Shown here: one piece after another, positions 26,750 through 33,687 of the stretch
How positions within the stretch are numbered: position 1 is the stretch's first letter
Layout: every line of letters begins with the position of its first letter
NCBI RefSeq assembly: GCF_013385635.1
Contig: NZ_JACAPR010000003.1
Location: 1 to 48,119, forward strand
Direction of reading: 5' to 3'
Source: Pseudomonas gingeri
GTDB lineage: Bacteria; Pseudomonadota; Gammaproteobacteria; Pseudomonadales; Pseudomonadaceae
DNA: 48,119 nucleotides
Made by a program: the position numbers and the translations under genes
The notes under the pieces: model-generated
Seen by the model: only the letters and a program-made list of their open reading frames with translations
Database searches by the model: none
Told to the model about the DNA's origin: nothing

Positions 26750-27361
26750 TTGGAACGTATTGCGGTTATCGACTTTGAAACCACCGGGATCTCGCCGAGC
26801 AGCGCCTGCCGGGCGACGGAAATCGCCGTGGTCATCCTGGAAGAGGGGCGCATCGTCGACCGTTACCAGAGCCTGATGAACGCCGGGGTGCGGGTACCGG
26901 CGTTTATCGAACAATTGACCGGTATCAGCAACGCCATGTTGCGCACCGCGCCAGCGGCGGAGCGGGTGATGAACGAGGTCAACGAATTCGTTGGCATCAC
27001 GCCGCTGCTGGCCCATAACGCCGCGTTCGACCAGAAGTTCTGGGATTTCGAGATGGGCCGCATCAAGCGCACGCGGCTGCAGAATTTCGCCTGCTCGCTG
27101 TTGCTGGCACGGCGCCTGATGCCGGCGGCGCCGAACCACAAGCTGGGCACCCTGACCGCCTACGCGCGGCTGCCGCACACCGGCCAGGCGCACCGGGCCA
27201 TGGCCGACGCCGAGATGGCCGCGAACCTGCTGGCGCACCTGGCCGGCGAGCTGCGCGAAAAGCACGGGCTGCGCGAGCTGTCTCACGACCTGCTGTGCAA
27301 ATTGCAGAAAGTACCGGCGGCGAAGGTGGGGGAGCATTTGAAGCGCTATCGGGGAGCCTGA
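26750..27361 (+). CDS. DnaQ-like 3'-5' exonuclease
   Basis: A 203-residue DEDDh exonuclease of the DNA polymerase III epsilon/RNase T superfamily. Motif I is VIDFETTGISPSS near residue 6, motif II is LLAHNAAFDQKFWDFE near residue 84, and motif III with its His is GQAHRAMADAEMAANLL near residue 146. It begins with TTG behind an AAAGGG motif. It lacks the PHP and clamp regions of replicative subunits, so it is a free-standing exonuclease of unknown substrate. Confidence 0.9.
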   Translation: MERIAVIDFETTGISPSSACRATEIAVVILEEGRIVDRYQSLMNAGVRVPAFIEQLTGISNAMLRTAPAAERVMNEVNEFVGITPLLAHNAAFDQKFWDFEMGRIKRTRLQNFACSLLLARRLMPAAPNHKLGTLTAYARLPHTGQAHRAMADAEMAANLLAHLAGELREKHGLRELSHDLLCKLQKVPAAKVGEHLKRYRGA

Positions 27362-27371
27362 CTCCCGATCC

Positions 27372-27478
27372 GATCGTTCCCATGCTCCGCGTGGGAATGC
27401 CTCACCGGACGCTCCGCGTCCGCTCTTGTGACGCGGAGCGTCACGGGCTGCATGCCCACGTGGAGCGTGGGAACGATC
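27372..27478. repeat. Family A palindromic repeat, complete copy
   Basis: Bounded by GATCGTTCCC and GGGAACGATC with two inner hairpins (GGACGCTCCGCGTCC, TGACGCGGAGCGTCA). It marks the left edge of the accessory islet. Confidence 0.9.
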
Positions 27479-27533
27479 AATTTTTAGGAAATGTCGTACT
27501 TCCTGTGGCGATCTGTGCCGTCTTTTCGGGGGG

Positions 27534-27554
27534 GGCTAGCAACGCTAGCCTTTT
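27534..27554 (+). terminator. Putative Rho-independent terminator
   Basis: Perfect 7-bp stem GGCTAGC / GCTAGCC with a 3-nt loop and TTTT. It precedes the C4-like element by 113 nt. Confidence 0.6.
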
Positions 27555-27667
27555 GCGGTCATCGCCAAATCGGTGACAGGGCGTAGGAACCCTTGCTGAG
27601 CTGAACTAGGCGCTTTGCGTCCATCTGCTGATTGCGGTGTTTTTTGTATGCCGAGATAATCAGTCAT

Positions 27668-27744
27668 GGTGGCCGTGCGCGGGCACGCTTCTGCGTGGCC
27701 GGGTAGCCTAGGATCCGGTTCCTACTCCGCGTACGGCTGCCACC
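27668..27744 (+). ncRNA. C4-antisense-RNA-like structured element upstream of a Bro-N gene
   Basis: An outer stem (GGTGGC 27668-27673 with GCCACC 27739-27744, extended by CGT/ACG) encloses two hairpins: CACGC-TTCT-GCGTG (27684-27697) and TAGGA-TCCGGT-TCCTA (27709-27724). The arm TTCCTAC (27719-27725 on the right side of the second hairpin) is complementary to GTAGGAA at 27583 and 27752. It can also pair with TAGGAG, the Shine-Dalgarno of the Bro-N gene (27788-27793). Size, architecture and position in front of an antirepressor-type gene agree with the phage C4 antisense RNA family (P1/P7 c4). The family assignment is from memory and not tested. Confidence 0.5.
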
Positions 27745-27802
27745 CAAGCTCGTAGGAAGGCTTTTCTGGCAGCTCTCTATAGATATCTAGGAGTTACGCC
27801 AG

Positions 27803-28300
27803 ATGGAAAAATCCATTCCCGAAATACAGGTTGATATCAGCCTCACGCCTCAAGTCTTCACTCGCCACAATCTCAAACTCCGCGCCTTGCTCCTGCATGA
27901 CGAAGCCTGGTTCTGCGCCCGTGATATCGGGCACCTGATGGGCATCGAGTGGCATGAGCGCAAAGCGATCAAGCTTGATTCGGATCAGCGTCGCCTGCTG
28001 AGCTTGCAGGGGAATGGCGGAGCAGAAGAACACCTGATGCTCAGCGAGTCGGGTGTCTACGCCATGCTGGTCTATCACTACCTGCCGGAGAACCGGCATC
28101 TGCGCCAGTGGCTGACGCATCAGGTGTTGCCGATGCTACGCGATCAGCCGCAACTGGCGCTGACCCAGGCGCCGAGCCTGGGCTTGCTGGAATGGAACGG
28201 TGGCGCGCTGAGCCTGTTGCATTGGCGCAAGGAACCCTGGATCCGCCTGCGCGATATGCCGCAGGTAGTGCCCGTCAGCGGTTGTGGCAGTGTCTGGTAA
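27803..28300 (+). CDS. Bro-N domain protein, antirepressor-like
   Basis: A 165-residue protein. Residues 25-115 form a Bro-N domain: LHDEAWFCARDIGHLMGIEW, the SESGVYAMLVY motif and HLRQWLTHQVLPMLRD. Bro-N domains bind DNA and are common in phage antirepressors (Ant, KilA-C fusions). The C-terminal 50 residues have no recognised domain, so this lacks the usual second antirepressor domain and may be a domesticated remnant or a free regulator. A strong AGGAG lies 9 nt before the ATG. The C4-like element sits directly upstream; a minimal family A palindrome and a Phd/RelE pair lie downstream. Confidence 0.82.
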   Translation: MEKSIPEIQVDISLTPQVFTRHNLKLRALLLHDEAWFCARDIGHLMGIEWHERKAIKLDSDQRRLLSLQGNGGAEEHLMLSESGVYAMLVYHYLPENRHLRQWLTHQVLPMLRDQPQLALTQAPSLGLLEWNGGALSLLHWRKEPWIRLRDMPQVVPVSGCGSVW

Positions 28301-28310
28301 GTGATTGGCT

Positions 28311-28341
28311 GATCGTTCCCATGCAGAGCGTGGGAGCGATC
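28311..28341. repeat. Family A repeat, single terminal palindrome
   Basis: GATCGTTCCC ATGCAGAGCGT GGGAGCGATC, one hairpin only, 10 nt after the Bro-N gene. Confidence 0.75.
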
Positions 28342-28387
28342 TTCGGTGACCTGTTCAGAATGTTTCTTCAGGCGACCGACGGCCAAG

Positions 28388-28416
28388 TTGTTGCGTTGCT
28401 TGGTAGTGAAGATAAG
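28388..28416 (+). promoter_or_regulatory. Putative promoter of the Phd/RelE operon
   Basis: -35 TTGTTG (28388-28393), 17-nt spacer, -10 GATAAG (28411-28416). Transcription would begin near 28423, at the left arm of the inverted repeat. Confidence 0.45.
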
Positions 28417-28421
28417 ACCAA

Positions 28422-28449
28422 AATAAAGACCTATTCAGGAGTCTTTATT
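28422..28449 (+). promoter_or_regulatory. Inverted repeat at the antitoxin start, likely autoregulatory operator
   Basis: Perfect 9-bp arms AATAAAGAC and GTCTTTATT, separated by 10 nt that contain the Shine-Dalgarno (AGGAG). The right arm touches the ATG. Phd/YefM antitoxins repress their own operons through such palindromes. As RNA it could also form a hairpin over the initiation region. Confidence 0.65.
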
Positions 28450-28737
28450 ATGCAAAGTGTTTTGAGCAACAGGGTCGTGAGCGTCTCCGAGCTCAAGAAA
28501 AACCCCTCTGCCGTATTGAGGGAAGCAGGAGGCGAACCCGTGGCGGTACTGAACCATAATCGCGTAATGGGCTATATGGTGCCCGCTGACGTATTCGAGA
28601 TGATGATGGAGCGTCTGGACGATCTGGAACTCGCGCAGTTGGCCAGAGAACGCATCGAAGCCAATGAACCCCCTGTACGTGTTTCTCTGGACGACTTGAT
28701 TGCCGAAGCCCAGGCCGATATCGAACATGGGCGCTGA
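28450..28737 (+). CDS. Type II antitoxin, Phd/YefM family
   Basis: A 95-residue antitoxin. The N-terminal Phd/YefM DNA-binding fold is clear (RVVSVSELKKNPSAVLREAG, then EPVAVLNHNRVMGYMVPADVFEMMMERLDD). The acidic C-terminal tail (EPPVRVSLDDLIAEAQADIEHG) would wrap the toxin. The frame is open far upstream to 28108, but the ATG at 28450 has a Shine-Dalgarno and matches the family N-terminus. It overlaps the toxin gene by 11 nt. Confidence 0.9.
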   Translation: MQSVLSNRVVSVSELKKNPSAVLREAGGEPVAVLNHNRVMGYMVPADVFEMMMERLDDLELAQLARERIEANEPPVRVSLDDLIAEAQADIEHGR

Positions 28738-29017
28738 ATACAGTATTGAATGGGACCCAATGGCCCTGAAGGAACTGCGCAATCTCGACGCGGTTCTTCG
28801 AGTGCAATTGCTACGCAAGCTTGAAGAGCGTCGACATGCGCCGCGTGTTTCAGGTGATGCGCTTCACGATCTCAAGGATTGCTACAAGATCAAGCTGCGC
28901 GGGGCAGGATATCGGCTCGTCTATCGTGTCGAGGACGAGCGAATTGTTGTTGTCGTGCTGGCGATAGGCAAGCGAGAGCGTAGCGCCGCGTATGAACAGG
29001 CCAGGAAGCGTACCTGA
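28727..29017 (+). CDS. Type II toxin, RelE/ParE family
   Basis: A 96-residue RelE-fold toxin (YSIEWDPMALKELRNLDAVLR, then LHDLKDCYKIKLRGAGYRLVYRV and VVLAIGKRERSAAYEQARKR). The basic residues of the RelE active region (Arg in GAGYRLVYRV, Lys/Arg in GKRERS, a C-terminal Tyr) are present, so it could be a ribosome-dependent mRNase. Paired with a Phd-type antitoxin it resembles the YefM-YoeB/RelE mixtures seen on genomic islets. The ATG lies inside the antitoxin gene, 11 nt before its stop. Confidence 0.9.
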   Translation: MGAEYSIEWDPMALKELRNLDAVLRVQLLRKLEERRHAPRVSGDALHDLKDCYKIKLRGAGYRLVYRVEDERIVVVVLAIGKRERSAAYEQARKRT

Positions 29018-29040
29018 CTTTTACGATATTGCTTCATCTG

Positions 29041-29098
29041 CGCGTCTTGTGACGCAGAGCGTCACGGGCTGCATGCCCACGCAGAGCGTGGGAACGAT
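29041..29098. repeat. Family A repeat, right half only
   Basis: TGACGCAGAGCGTCA followed by CCCACGCAGAGCGTGGG and AACGAT. The left half is missing. It marks the right edge of the islet. Confidence 0.8.
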
Positions 29099-29137
29099 GA
29101 ATTTGTGTTTGCCCCCGGCTTGTGCACGACGCGGTCC

Positions 29138-29163
29138 TGTAGGAGCAAGCTTGCTCGCGATGG
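29138..29163 (+). repeat. Single REP head (TGTAGGAGCAAGC type)
   Basis: TGTAGGAGCAAGCTTGCTCG followed by CGATGG, without an inverted partner. Confidence 0.6.
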
Positions 29164-29200
29164 GGTGCGAAGCGCTCCCAAAACCGGCAAACACGAACGT

Positions 29201-29674
29201 TCAGACGCAATGCAGGCTCTTCACCTTGCCATTCATTTCCAGATGCCCCAACGGCACCCGCGGTTCGATAGCGCTCGACAGCACGATCGAGGTCTTGCTG
29301 AAACCGAACTGGGCAATCCGGTTGATCAATTCTTCCAGCTCTCCCATCGAGCCCACCGCCGCCTGCATGATCACGCAGGGGTCGCCGGTCACCCGATGGC
29401 ATTCGGTGATCTGCGGGATCTGCGCCAGGTCGTCATAGACCTGTTGCCTGCCGTGCTGGTTGAGCCGCAACTCGATCACGCACTGGATCGGCAGGCCGAT
29501 CTTGGCCATGTCCACCTTGGCCTGGTAGCCGGTGATCACGCCGCTGCTCTCCAGCTTCGCTACTCGTTCAGCCACCGCCGGGGCGGAAAGGTTGACCTTG
29601 CGCGCCAGTTCGGCGAAGGAGGCGCGGCCGTTTTCCAGCAGGGCGCCCAGGATCAAACGGTCGTACTTGTCCAT
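29201..29674 (-). CDS. Lrp/AsnC family transcriptional regulator
   Basis: A 157-residue Lrp/AsnC regulator with the N-terminal helix-turn-helix (YDRLILGALLENGRASFAELARKVNLSAPAVAERVAKLE in pieces) and a C-terminal RAM domain (ITECHRVTGDPCVIMQAAVG). It is divergent from the EamA-type exporter gene across a 158-nt gap, the classic layout of a regulator and the amino-acid or metabolite exporter it controls. That target is an inference. It is distinct from the Lrp-type protein at 16897. Confidence 0.9.
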   Translation of the reverse strand: MDKYDRLILGALLENGRASFAELARKVNLSAPAVAERVAKLESSGVITGYQAKVDMAKIGLPIQCVIELRLNQHGRQQVYDDLAQIPQITECHRVTGDPCVIMQAAVGSMGELEELINRIAQFGFSKTSIVLSSAIEPRVPLGHLEMNGKVKSLHCV

Positions 29675-29832
29675 CTAAAAGACCTCTGGCTCGCCGACTT
29701 TCGAAAGCACGGTTTATACCCTTGATACCCATGTTTTAGAAAGTGTACTGGCGTGATAACGCGGTTTTGTAACTTATTATTTGTCGATGGCCTTTCTAGA
29801 ATAACGCTCCCTTGTCCTGCCTAGAGCCTTCC

Positions 29833-30723
29833 ATGCCTGCCCCACGCCGTTTTCCGTTGCCGCTGATCGGTGCCTTCTTTGCGTTGTATTTCATCTGGGG
29901 CTCGACCTATTTGGGGATTCGTATCGGCGTGGAATCCTGGCCGCCACTGATGATGGGCGGTATCCGTTTCGTGATCGCCGGCAGCCTGCTGTATGCCTAC
30001 CAGCGCTGGCGCGGCGTGCCGGCACCGACCTGGCGGCAATGGAAGGCGGCGGGCATCATTGGCGTACTGTTGCTCAGTTTCGGCAATGGCGCGGTGACCC
30101 TGGCCGAGCACACAGGCGTGGCTTCCGGTGTCGCCGCGCTGACGGTGGCCACGGTGCCGCTGTTCACCCTGCTTTGCGGCTATTTCTGGGGGGCGCGCAA
30201 TACCGGCCTGGAATGGGCGGGGATCGTGCTGGGCCTGATCGGCATCGCCCTGCTGAACATGGGCTCCAACCTGCAAAGCAGTCCGTTTGGCGCTGTCCTG
30301 TTGCTGCTGGCCGCGGCGACCTGGGCCTTCGGTTCGGTATGGAGCAAGCATCTGCCGCTGCCCCCCGGCGGCATGGCCAGTGCGGCGGAAATGCTGGTGG
30401 GTGGCGTGGTCCTGCTGCTGGCCAGCTTGATCAGGGGCGAGCGCATGACCCAGATGCCCTCGACCGAAGGCTGGCTCGCGCTGCTCTACCTGATCGTCTT
30501 CGGCTCCATCATCGCCTTCAACGCCTACATGTACCTGTTGAAGCATGTGCGCCCGGCGGCGGCCACCAGCTATGCCTACGTCAACCCGGCCGTGGCGGTG
30601 TTGCTGGGCATCCTGTTCGCCGACGAACACATCGGCTGGCACGAGTGCATCGCCATGGGTGTGATCATCAGCGCCGTGGTGTTGATCGGTTTGCCGCAGT
30701 GGCGCAAGCCGAAAGAGGCCTGA
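29833..30723 (+). CDS. EamA/DMT-family metabolite exporter, YedA-like
   Basis: A 296-residue transporter with ten predicted membrane helices arranged as two EamA repeats. It is very close to E. coli YedA in the motifs FALYFIWGSTYLGIRIGVES, ATVPLFTLLCGYF, NMGSNL and SYAYVNPAVAVLLG. DMT-family members export amino acids or other small metabolites. The start MPAPRRFPLPLIG is preferred; a TTG at 29812 would add seven residues. The divergent Lrp-type gene suggests amino-acid-responsive expression. Confidence 0.9.
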   Translation: MPAPRRFPLPLIGAFFALYFIWGSTYLGIRIGVESWPPLMMGGIRFVIAGSLLYAYQRWRGVPAPTWRQWKAAGIIGVLLLSFGNGAVTLAEHTGVASGVAALTVATVPLFTLLCGYFWGARNTGLEWAGIVLGLIGIALLNMGSNLQSSPFGAVLLLLAAATWAFGSVWSKHLPLPPGGMASAAEMLVGGVVLLLASLIRGERMTQMPSTEGWLALLYLIVFGSIIAFNAYMYLLKHVRPAAATSYAYVNPAVAVLLGILFADEHIGWHECIAMGVIISAVVLIGLPQWRKPKEA

Positions 30724-30780
30724 CAGGGTAAACTGCCGCGCATTGCTTCACGGCGCTGACACTTTCCTTATGGTACCTGC

Positions 30781-32121
30781 ATGACATTCGCTACTCTCGG
30801 CCTGATCGAACCCCTGACCCGGGCCCTGGACACCCTCGGCTACAAGACGCCGACACCGGTCCAGGCCCAGGCCATTCCCGCCGTGCTGGCCGGCCGCGAC
30901 CTGATGGCCGCGGCCCAGACCGGCACCGGCAAGACCGCCGGTTTCGCCCTGCCGCTGTTGCAGTTGCTGACCCTGGAAGGACCGAAGGTCGCCGCCAACT
31001 CGGTCCGTTCGCTGATCCTGGTCCCGACCCGCGAGCTGGCCGAGCAGGTGCATGAAAGCGTGCGCCAGTACGCCGAGCACCTGCCGTTGAGCACTTATGC
31101 GGTGTATGGCGGCGTCAGCATCAACCCGCAGATGATGAAGCTGCGCAAAGGTGTCGACCTGTTGGTGGCCACGCCGGGACGCCTGCTCGACCTGTTCCGC
31201 CAGAACGCGCTCAAGTTCAACCAGTTGCAGACCCTGGTACTCGACGAAGCCGACCGCATGCTCGACCTGGGCTTCCAGGAAGAGCTGGGCAATATCTACA
31301 AGGCCTTGCCGAAAAAGCGCCAGACCCTGTTGTTCTCGGCGACCTTCTCCGATGCGATACGCCTGCTGGCCGGGCAGATGCTCAACGATCCGCTGAGCAT
31401 CGAAGTCAGCCCGCGCAACGTGGCGGCCAACACCGTCAAGCAGTGGGTGGTGACGGTCGACAAGAAGCGCAAGCCGGAGCTCTTCGTGCACCTGCTGCGT
31501 AAGCACAAGTGGAAGCAGGTGCTGGTGTTCGCCAAGACCCGTAATGGCGTCGACCAGTTGGTGGAAAAACTCCAGGGCCTGAGCGTGAACGCCGACGGTA
31601 TCCACGGCGACAAGCCGCAGGCGACCCGCCAACGGGCGCTGGATCGCTTCAAGGCCAGCGAGATCCAGATCCTCGTGGCCACCGATGTCGCGGCCCGTGG
31701 CCTGGATATCGAAGACCTGCCGCTGGTGGTCAACTTCGACCTGCCGATTGTCGCCGAGGACTACATTCACCGTATCGGTCGTACCGGTCGGGCCGGTGCC
31801 ACCGGCGAGGCGATTTCCCTGGTGTGTGCCGATGAAGTGAACCTGCTGTCGGCCATCGAGACGCTGACGCGTCAGACGCTGAGCCGCCGTGAAGAACAGG
31901 ATTTCGAGCCCGAGCACCGTGTGCCGGAAACCGATGCGTCCGGGCAGGTGATCAAGAAGCCGAAGAAACCGAAAAAGCCGAAGGCTGCCGGTGGTGGCGG
32001 CAAGCGCAACCTGGGCAAATGGGTGGACAGCGGCGAGAAGCCGGAAGACGTGGCGCCACCGGTCAAACCGGTGCGCAAGGTGCCGGTGTTCAACACCGGG
32101 CCGCGTAAACGCAAGCCCTGA
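30781..32121 (+). CDS. rhlE: DEAD-box RNA helicase RhlE
   Basis: A 446-residue DEAD-box helicase. The Q motif precedes motif I AAQTGTGKTAGFALP (near residue 45), then Ia PTRELAEQV, II DEADRML, III SATF and VI HRIGRTGRAG. The C-terminal tail (KKPKKPKKPKAAGGGGKR) is basic and disordered, as in RhlE-type proteins that bind RNA and ribosomes. It follows the EamA gene by 57 nt and probably has its own promoter. Two repeat units lie downstream. Confidence 0.94.
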   Translation: MTFATLGLIEPLTRALDTLGYKTPTPVQAQAIPAVLAGRDLMAAAQTGTGKTAGFALPLLQLLTLEGPKVAANSVRSLILVPTRELAEQVHESVRQYAEHLPLSTYAVYGGVSINPQMMKLRKGVDLLVATPGRLLDLFRQNALKFNQLQTLVLDEADRMLDLGFQEELGNIYKALPKKRQTLLFSATFSDAIRLLAGQMLNDPLSIEVSPRNVAANTVKQWVVTVDKKRKPELFVHLLRKHKWKQVLVFAKTRNGVDQLVEKLQGLSVNADGIHGDKPQATRQRALDRFKASEIQILVATDVAARGLDIEDLPLVVNFDLPIVAEDYIHRIGRTGRAGATGEAISLVCADEVNLLSAIETLTRQTLSRREEQDFEPEHRVPETDASGQVIKKPKKPKKPKAAGGGGKRNLGKWVDSGEKPEDVAPPVKPVRKVPVFNTGPRKRKP

Positions 32122-32133
32122 GACGGGCGCCAT

Positions 32134-32160
32134 TGTGGGAGCCGGCTTGCCGGCAATTGC
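32134..32160 (+). repeat. Single REP head (TGTGGGAGCCGGC type)
   Basis: TGTGGGAGCCGGCTTGCCGG followed by CAATTGC, next to a family A palindrome. Confidence 0.65.
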
Positions 32161-32164
32161 GATT

Positions 32165-32195
32165 GATCGTTCCCACGCGGAGCGTGGGAACGATC
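32165..32195. repeat. Family A repeat, single perfect palindrome
   Basis: GATCGTTCCCACGC-GGA-GCGTGGGAACGATC: a perfect 14-bp hairpin of the kind that ends the long copies. It lies between rhlE and the convergent flavoprotein gene, where it could help termination. Confidence 0.8.
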
Positions 32196-32212
32196 GGTGA
32201 GTGCTCGCTGCT

Positions 32213-33451
32213 TCAGGCCTGCCGCCGCAACCACTCCAGCATCCCTTTCCCCGCCACCCGTCCGCTGGCAAAGCAGGCGGTCAGCAGGTAGCCGCCGGTC
32301 GGCGCTTCCCAATCCAGCATCTCGCCGGCACAGAACACGCCCGGCAACGCCTTGAGCATCAACTGTTCGTCCATGGCTTCGAAAGGAACGCCGCCGGCGC
32401 TGCTGATGGCTTCGTCCAGCGGGCGGGGGGCGAGCAGTTTCAGCGGCAGGGCCTTGATCGCGCTCGCCAACTGCGCGGTATCGCTGAAGCAGGCGGCATC
32501 CGTCAGTTCGCGCAGCAACGCCGCCTTGACCCCGTCGATACCGACCTGGCTGTGCAGGTGCTTGGCCATGGAGCGCGAACCGCGCGGCTTGGCGAGCACG
32601 GCCTGGATCTGCTGGCGGGTCTTGCCCGGCAGCAGGTCGATCTCGATGATTGCCGAACCGCTCTGGTTGATCTGCTCGCGGATCGGCGCGGACAAGGCAT
32701 AGATCAGGCTGCCTTCGATGCCGCTGGCGGTGATCACGCATTCACCCAGGCGTGGCACTGTCTGTTGCAGGCCGATGGCGATGTTTTTCAGCGGGGCTCC
32801 GGCAAACTTGCCGCGCAGCAGTTCGCTCCAGGCCTCGACTTCAAATCCGCAATTGCTCGGTTGCAACGGGGTGATGGGCACGCCGCGTTGTTCCAGCAAC
32901 GGCAGCCAGGCGCCATCGGAGCCCAGGCGCGCCCAACTGCCGCCGCCCAGCGCGAGCAGCGTGGCGTCGGCCTGGAGCCGTTTTTCGCCGTCCGGGCTGT
33001 GGATAACCAGTTCGCCATCCTCCCAACCCATCCAGCGATGGCGGGTGTGGATAACTACCCCGGCATCGCGCAGGCGCTTGAGCCAGGCGCGCAGCAGCGG
33101 TGCGGCCTTCATATCGCTGGGAAAGACCCGGCCGGAACTGCCGACAAACGTAGTTATCCCCAGGCCGTGGATCCATGCGCACAGTTCATCGGCGCCGAAG
33201 GTGCGCAGCATCGGGGCGATCTGCGGAGCGCGCTCGGCATAGCGCGAGAGAAACGCCGGGTAGGGCTCGGAATGGGTGATGTTCATACCACCGACGCCGG
33301 CCAGCAGGAACTTGCGTCCGACCGAAGGCATGCCGTCGTAGAGGTCGACCCGGATACCCGCCTGGCTCAGGACTTCGGCGGCCATCAGGCCGGCAGGGCC
33401 GCCACCGATAATGGCGACGTGGGGAGAGGAATCGGGGGCTGTGCGGGTCAT
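32213..33451 (-). CDS. FAD-dependent oxidoreductase, HI0933/TIGR03862-type flavoprotein
   Basis: A 412-residue flavoprotein of the HI0933-like group. The dinucleotide-binding motif VAIIGGGPAGLMAAEVLSQAG is at residues 11-31, followed by SVGRKFLLAGVGGMNITHSE and a C-terminal FAD motif ending in VFCAGEMLDWEAPTGGYLL. The reaction is unknown; automated names such as aminoacetone oxidase are not proven. I chose MTRTAPDSSPHVAIIGGG; ATGs at 33484 and further upstream run through a REPIN and are rejected. The coding sequence holds two perfect DnaA boxes and one near match. Confidence 0.88.
   Translation of the reverse strand: MTRTAPDSSPHVAIIGGGPAGLMAAEVLSQAGIRVDLYDGMPSVGRKFLLAGVGGMNITHSEPYPAFLSRYAERAPQIAPMLRTFGADELCAWIHGLGITTFVGSSGRVFPSDMKAAPLLRAWLKRLRDAGVVIHTRHRWMGWEDGELVIHSPDGEKRLQADATLLALGGGSWARLGSDGAWLPLLEQRGVPITPLQPSNCGFEVEAWSELLRGKFAGAPLKNIAIGLQQTVPRLGECVITASGIEGSLIYALSAPIREQINQSGSAIIEIDLLPGKTRQQIQAVLAKPRGSRSMAKHLHSQVGIDGVKAALLRELTDAACFSDTAQLASAIKALPLKLLAPRPLDEAISSAGGVPFEAMDEQLMLKALPGVFCAGEMLDWEAPTGGYLLTACFASGRVAGKGMLEWLRRQA
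32998..33006 (-). promoter_or_regulatory. DnaA box, perfect 9-mer
   Basis: TTATCCACA on the minus strand, inside the flavoprotein gene, reading Val-Ile-His with the less common Val codon GTT. Confidence 0.5.
33046..33054 (-). promoter_or_regulatory. DnaA box, perfect 9-mer
   Basis: TTATCCACA on the minus strand, 48 bp from the previous box and same orientation, again as GTT ATC CAC. Confidence 0.5.
33154..33162 (+). promoter_or_regulatory. DnaA box, one mismatch
   Basis: TTATCCCCA on the plus strand. Confidence 0.35.
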
Positions 33452-33496
33452 GGCAGGCTGCGAAGTGGCGTGGTAGGCGGGCATTCTACGTTTTCT

Positions 33497-33584
33497 TGTG
33501 GGAGTGGGCTTGCCCACGAAGAACGAAAACGCGGTATGTCGATAAAACCGCGGTGGGACTTTCGTGGGCAAGCCCACTCCCACA
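33497..33584. repeat. REPIN with compensated stem bases
   Basis: TGTGGGAGTGGGCTTGCCCA at the left with its inverse at the right. Compared with the standard head the inner stem reads GTGGGC-TT-GCCCAC in place of GCGGGC-TT-GCCCGC. Confidence 0.9.
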
Positions 33585-33678
33585 GGGGAACTGCCGGGCT
33601 CATCAGGAGCGCTGTACGAAAAACATACAGCTATCCGTAGCCCTTGTTCCGTAAGCGCTGTAGCGCGTTTCACGCAGG

Positions 33679-33687
33679 TTATCCACA
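33679..33687 (+). promoter_or_regulatory. DnaA box, perfect 9-mer
   Basis: TTATCCACA on the plus strand in the 272-nt gap. A one-mismatch box in opposite orientation (TGTGGGTAA) lies at 33705-33713. Confidence 0.5.

Noticed and set aside
28108..28449. Upstream extension of the antitoxin frame
   Set aside because: It overlaps the Bro-N gene in another frame and has no antitoxin similarity; the ATG at 28450 has a Shine-Dalgarno sequence.
27480..29100. Prophage
   Set aside because: Only Bro-N and the C4-like element are phage-like; there is no integrase, capsid, tail or lysis gene.
33614..33632. LexA-like site CTGTA...TACAG
   Set aside because: The half-site spacing is 3 bp longer than the LexA consensus CTGT-N8-ACAG, and no SOS gene is adjacent.
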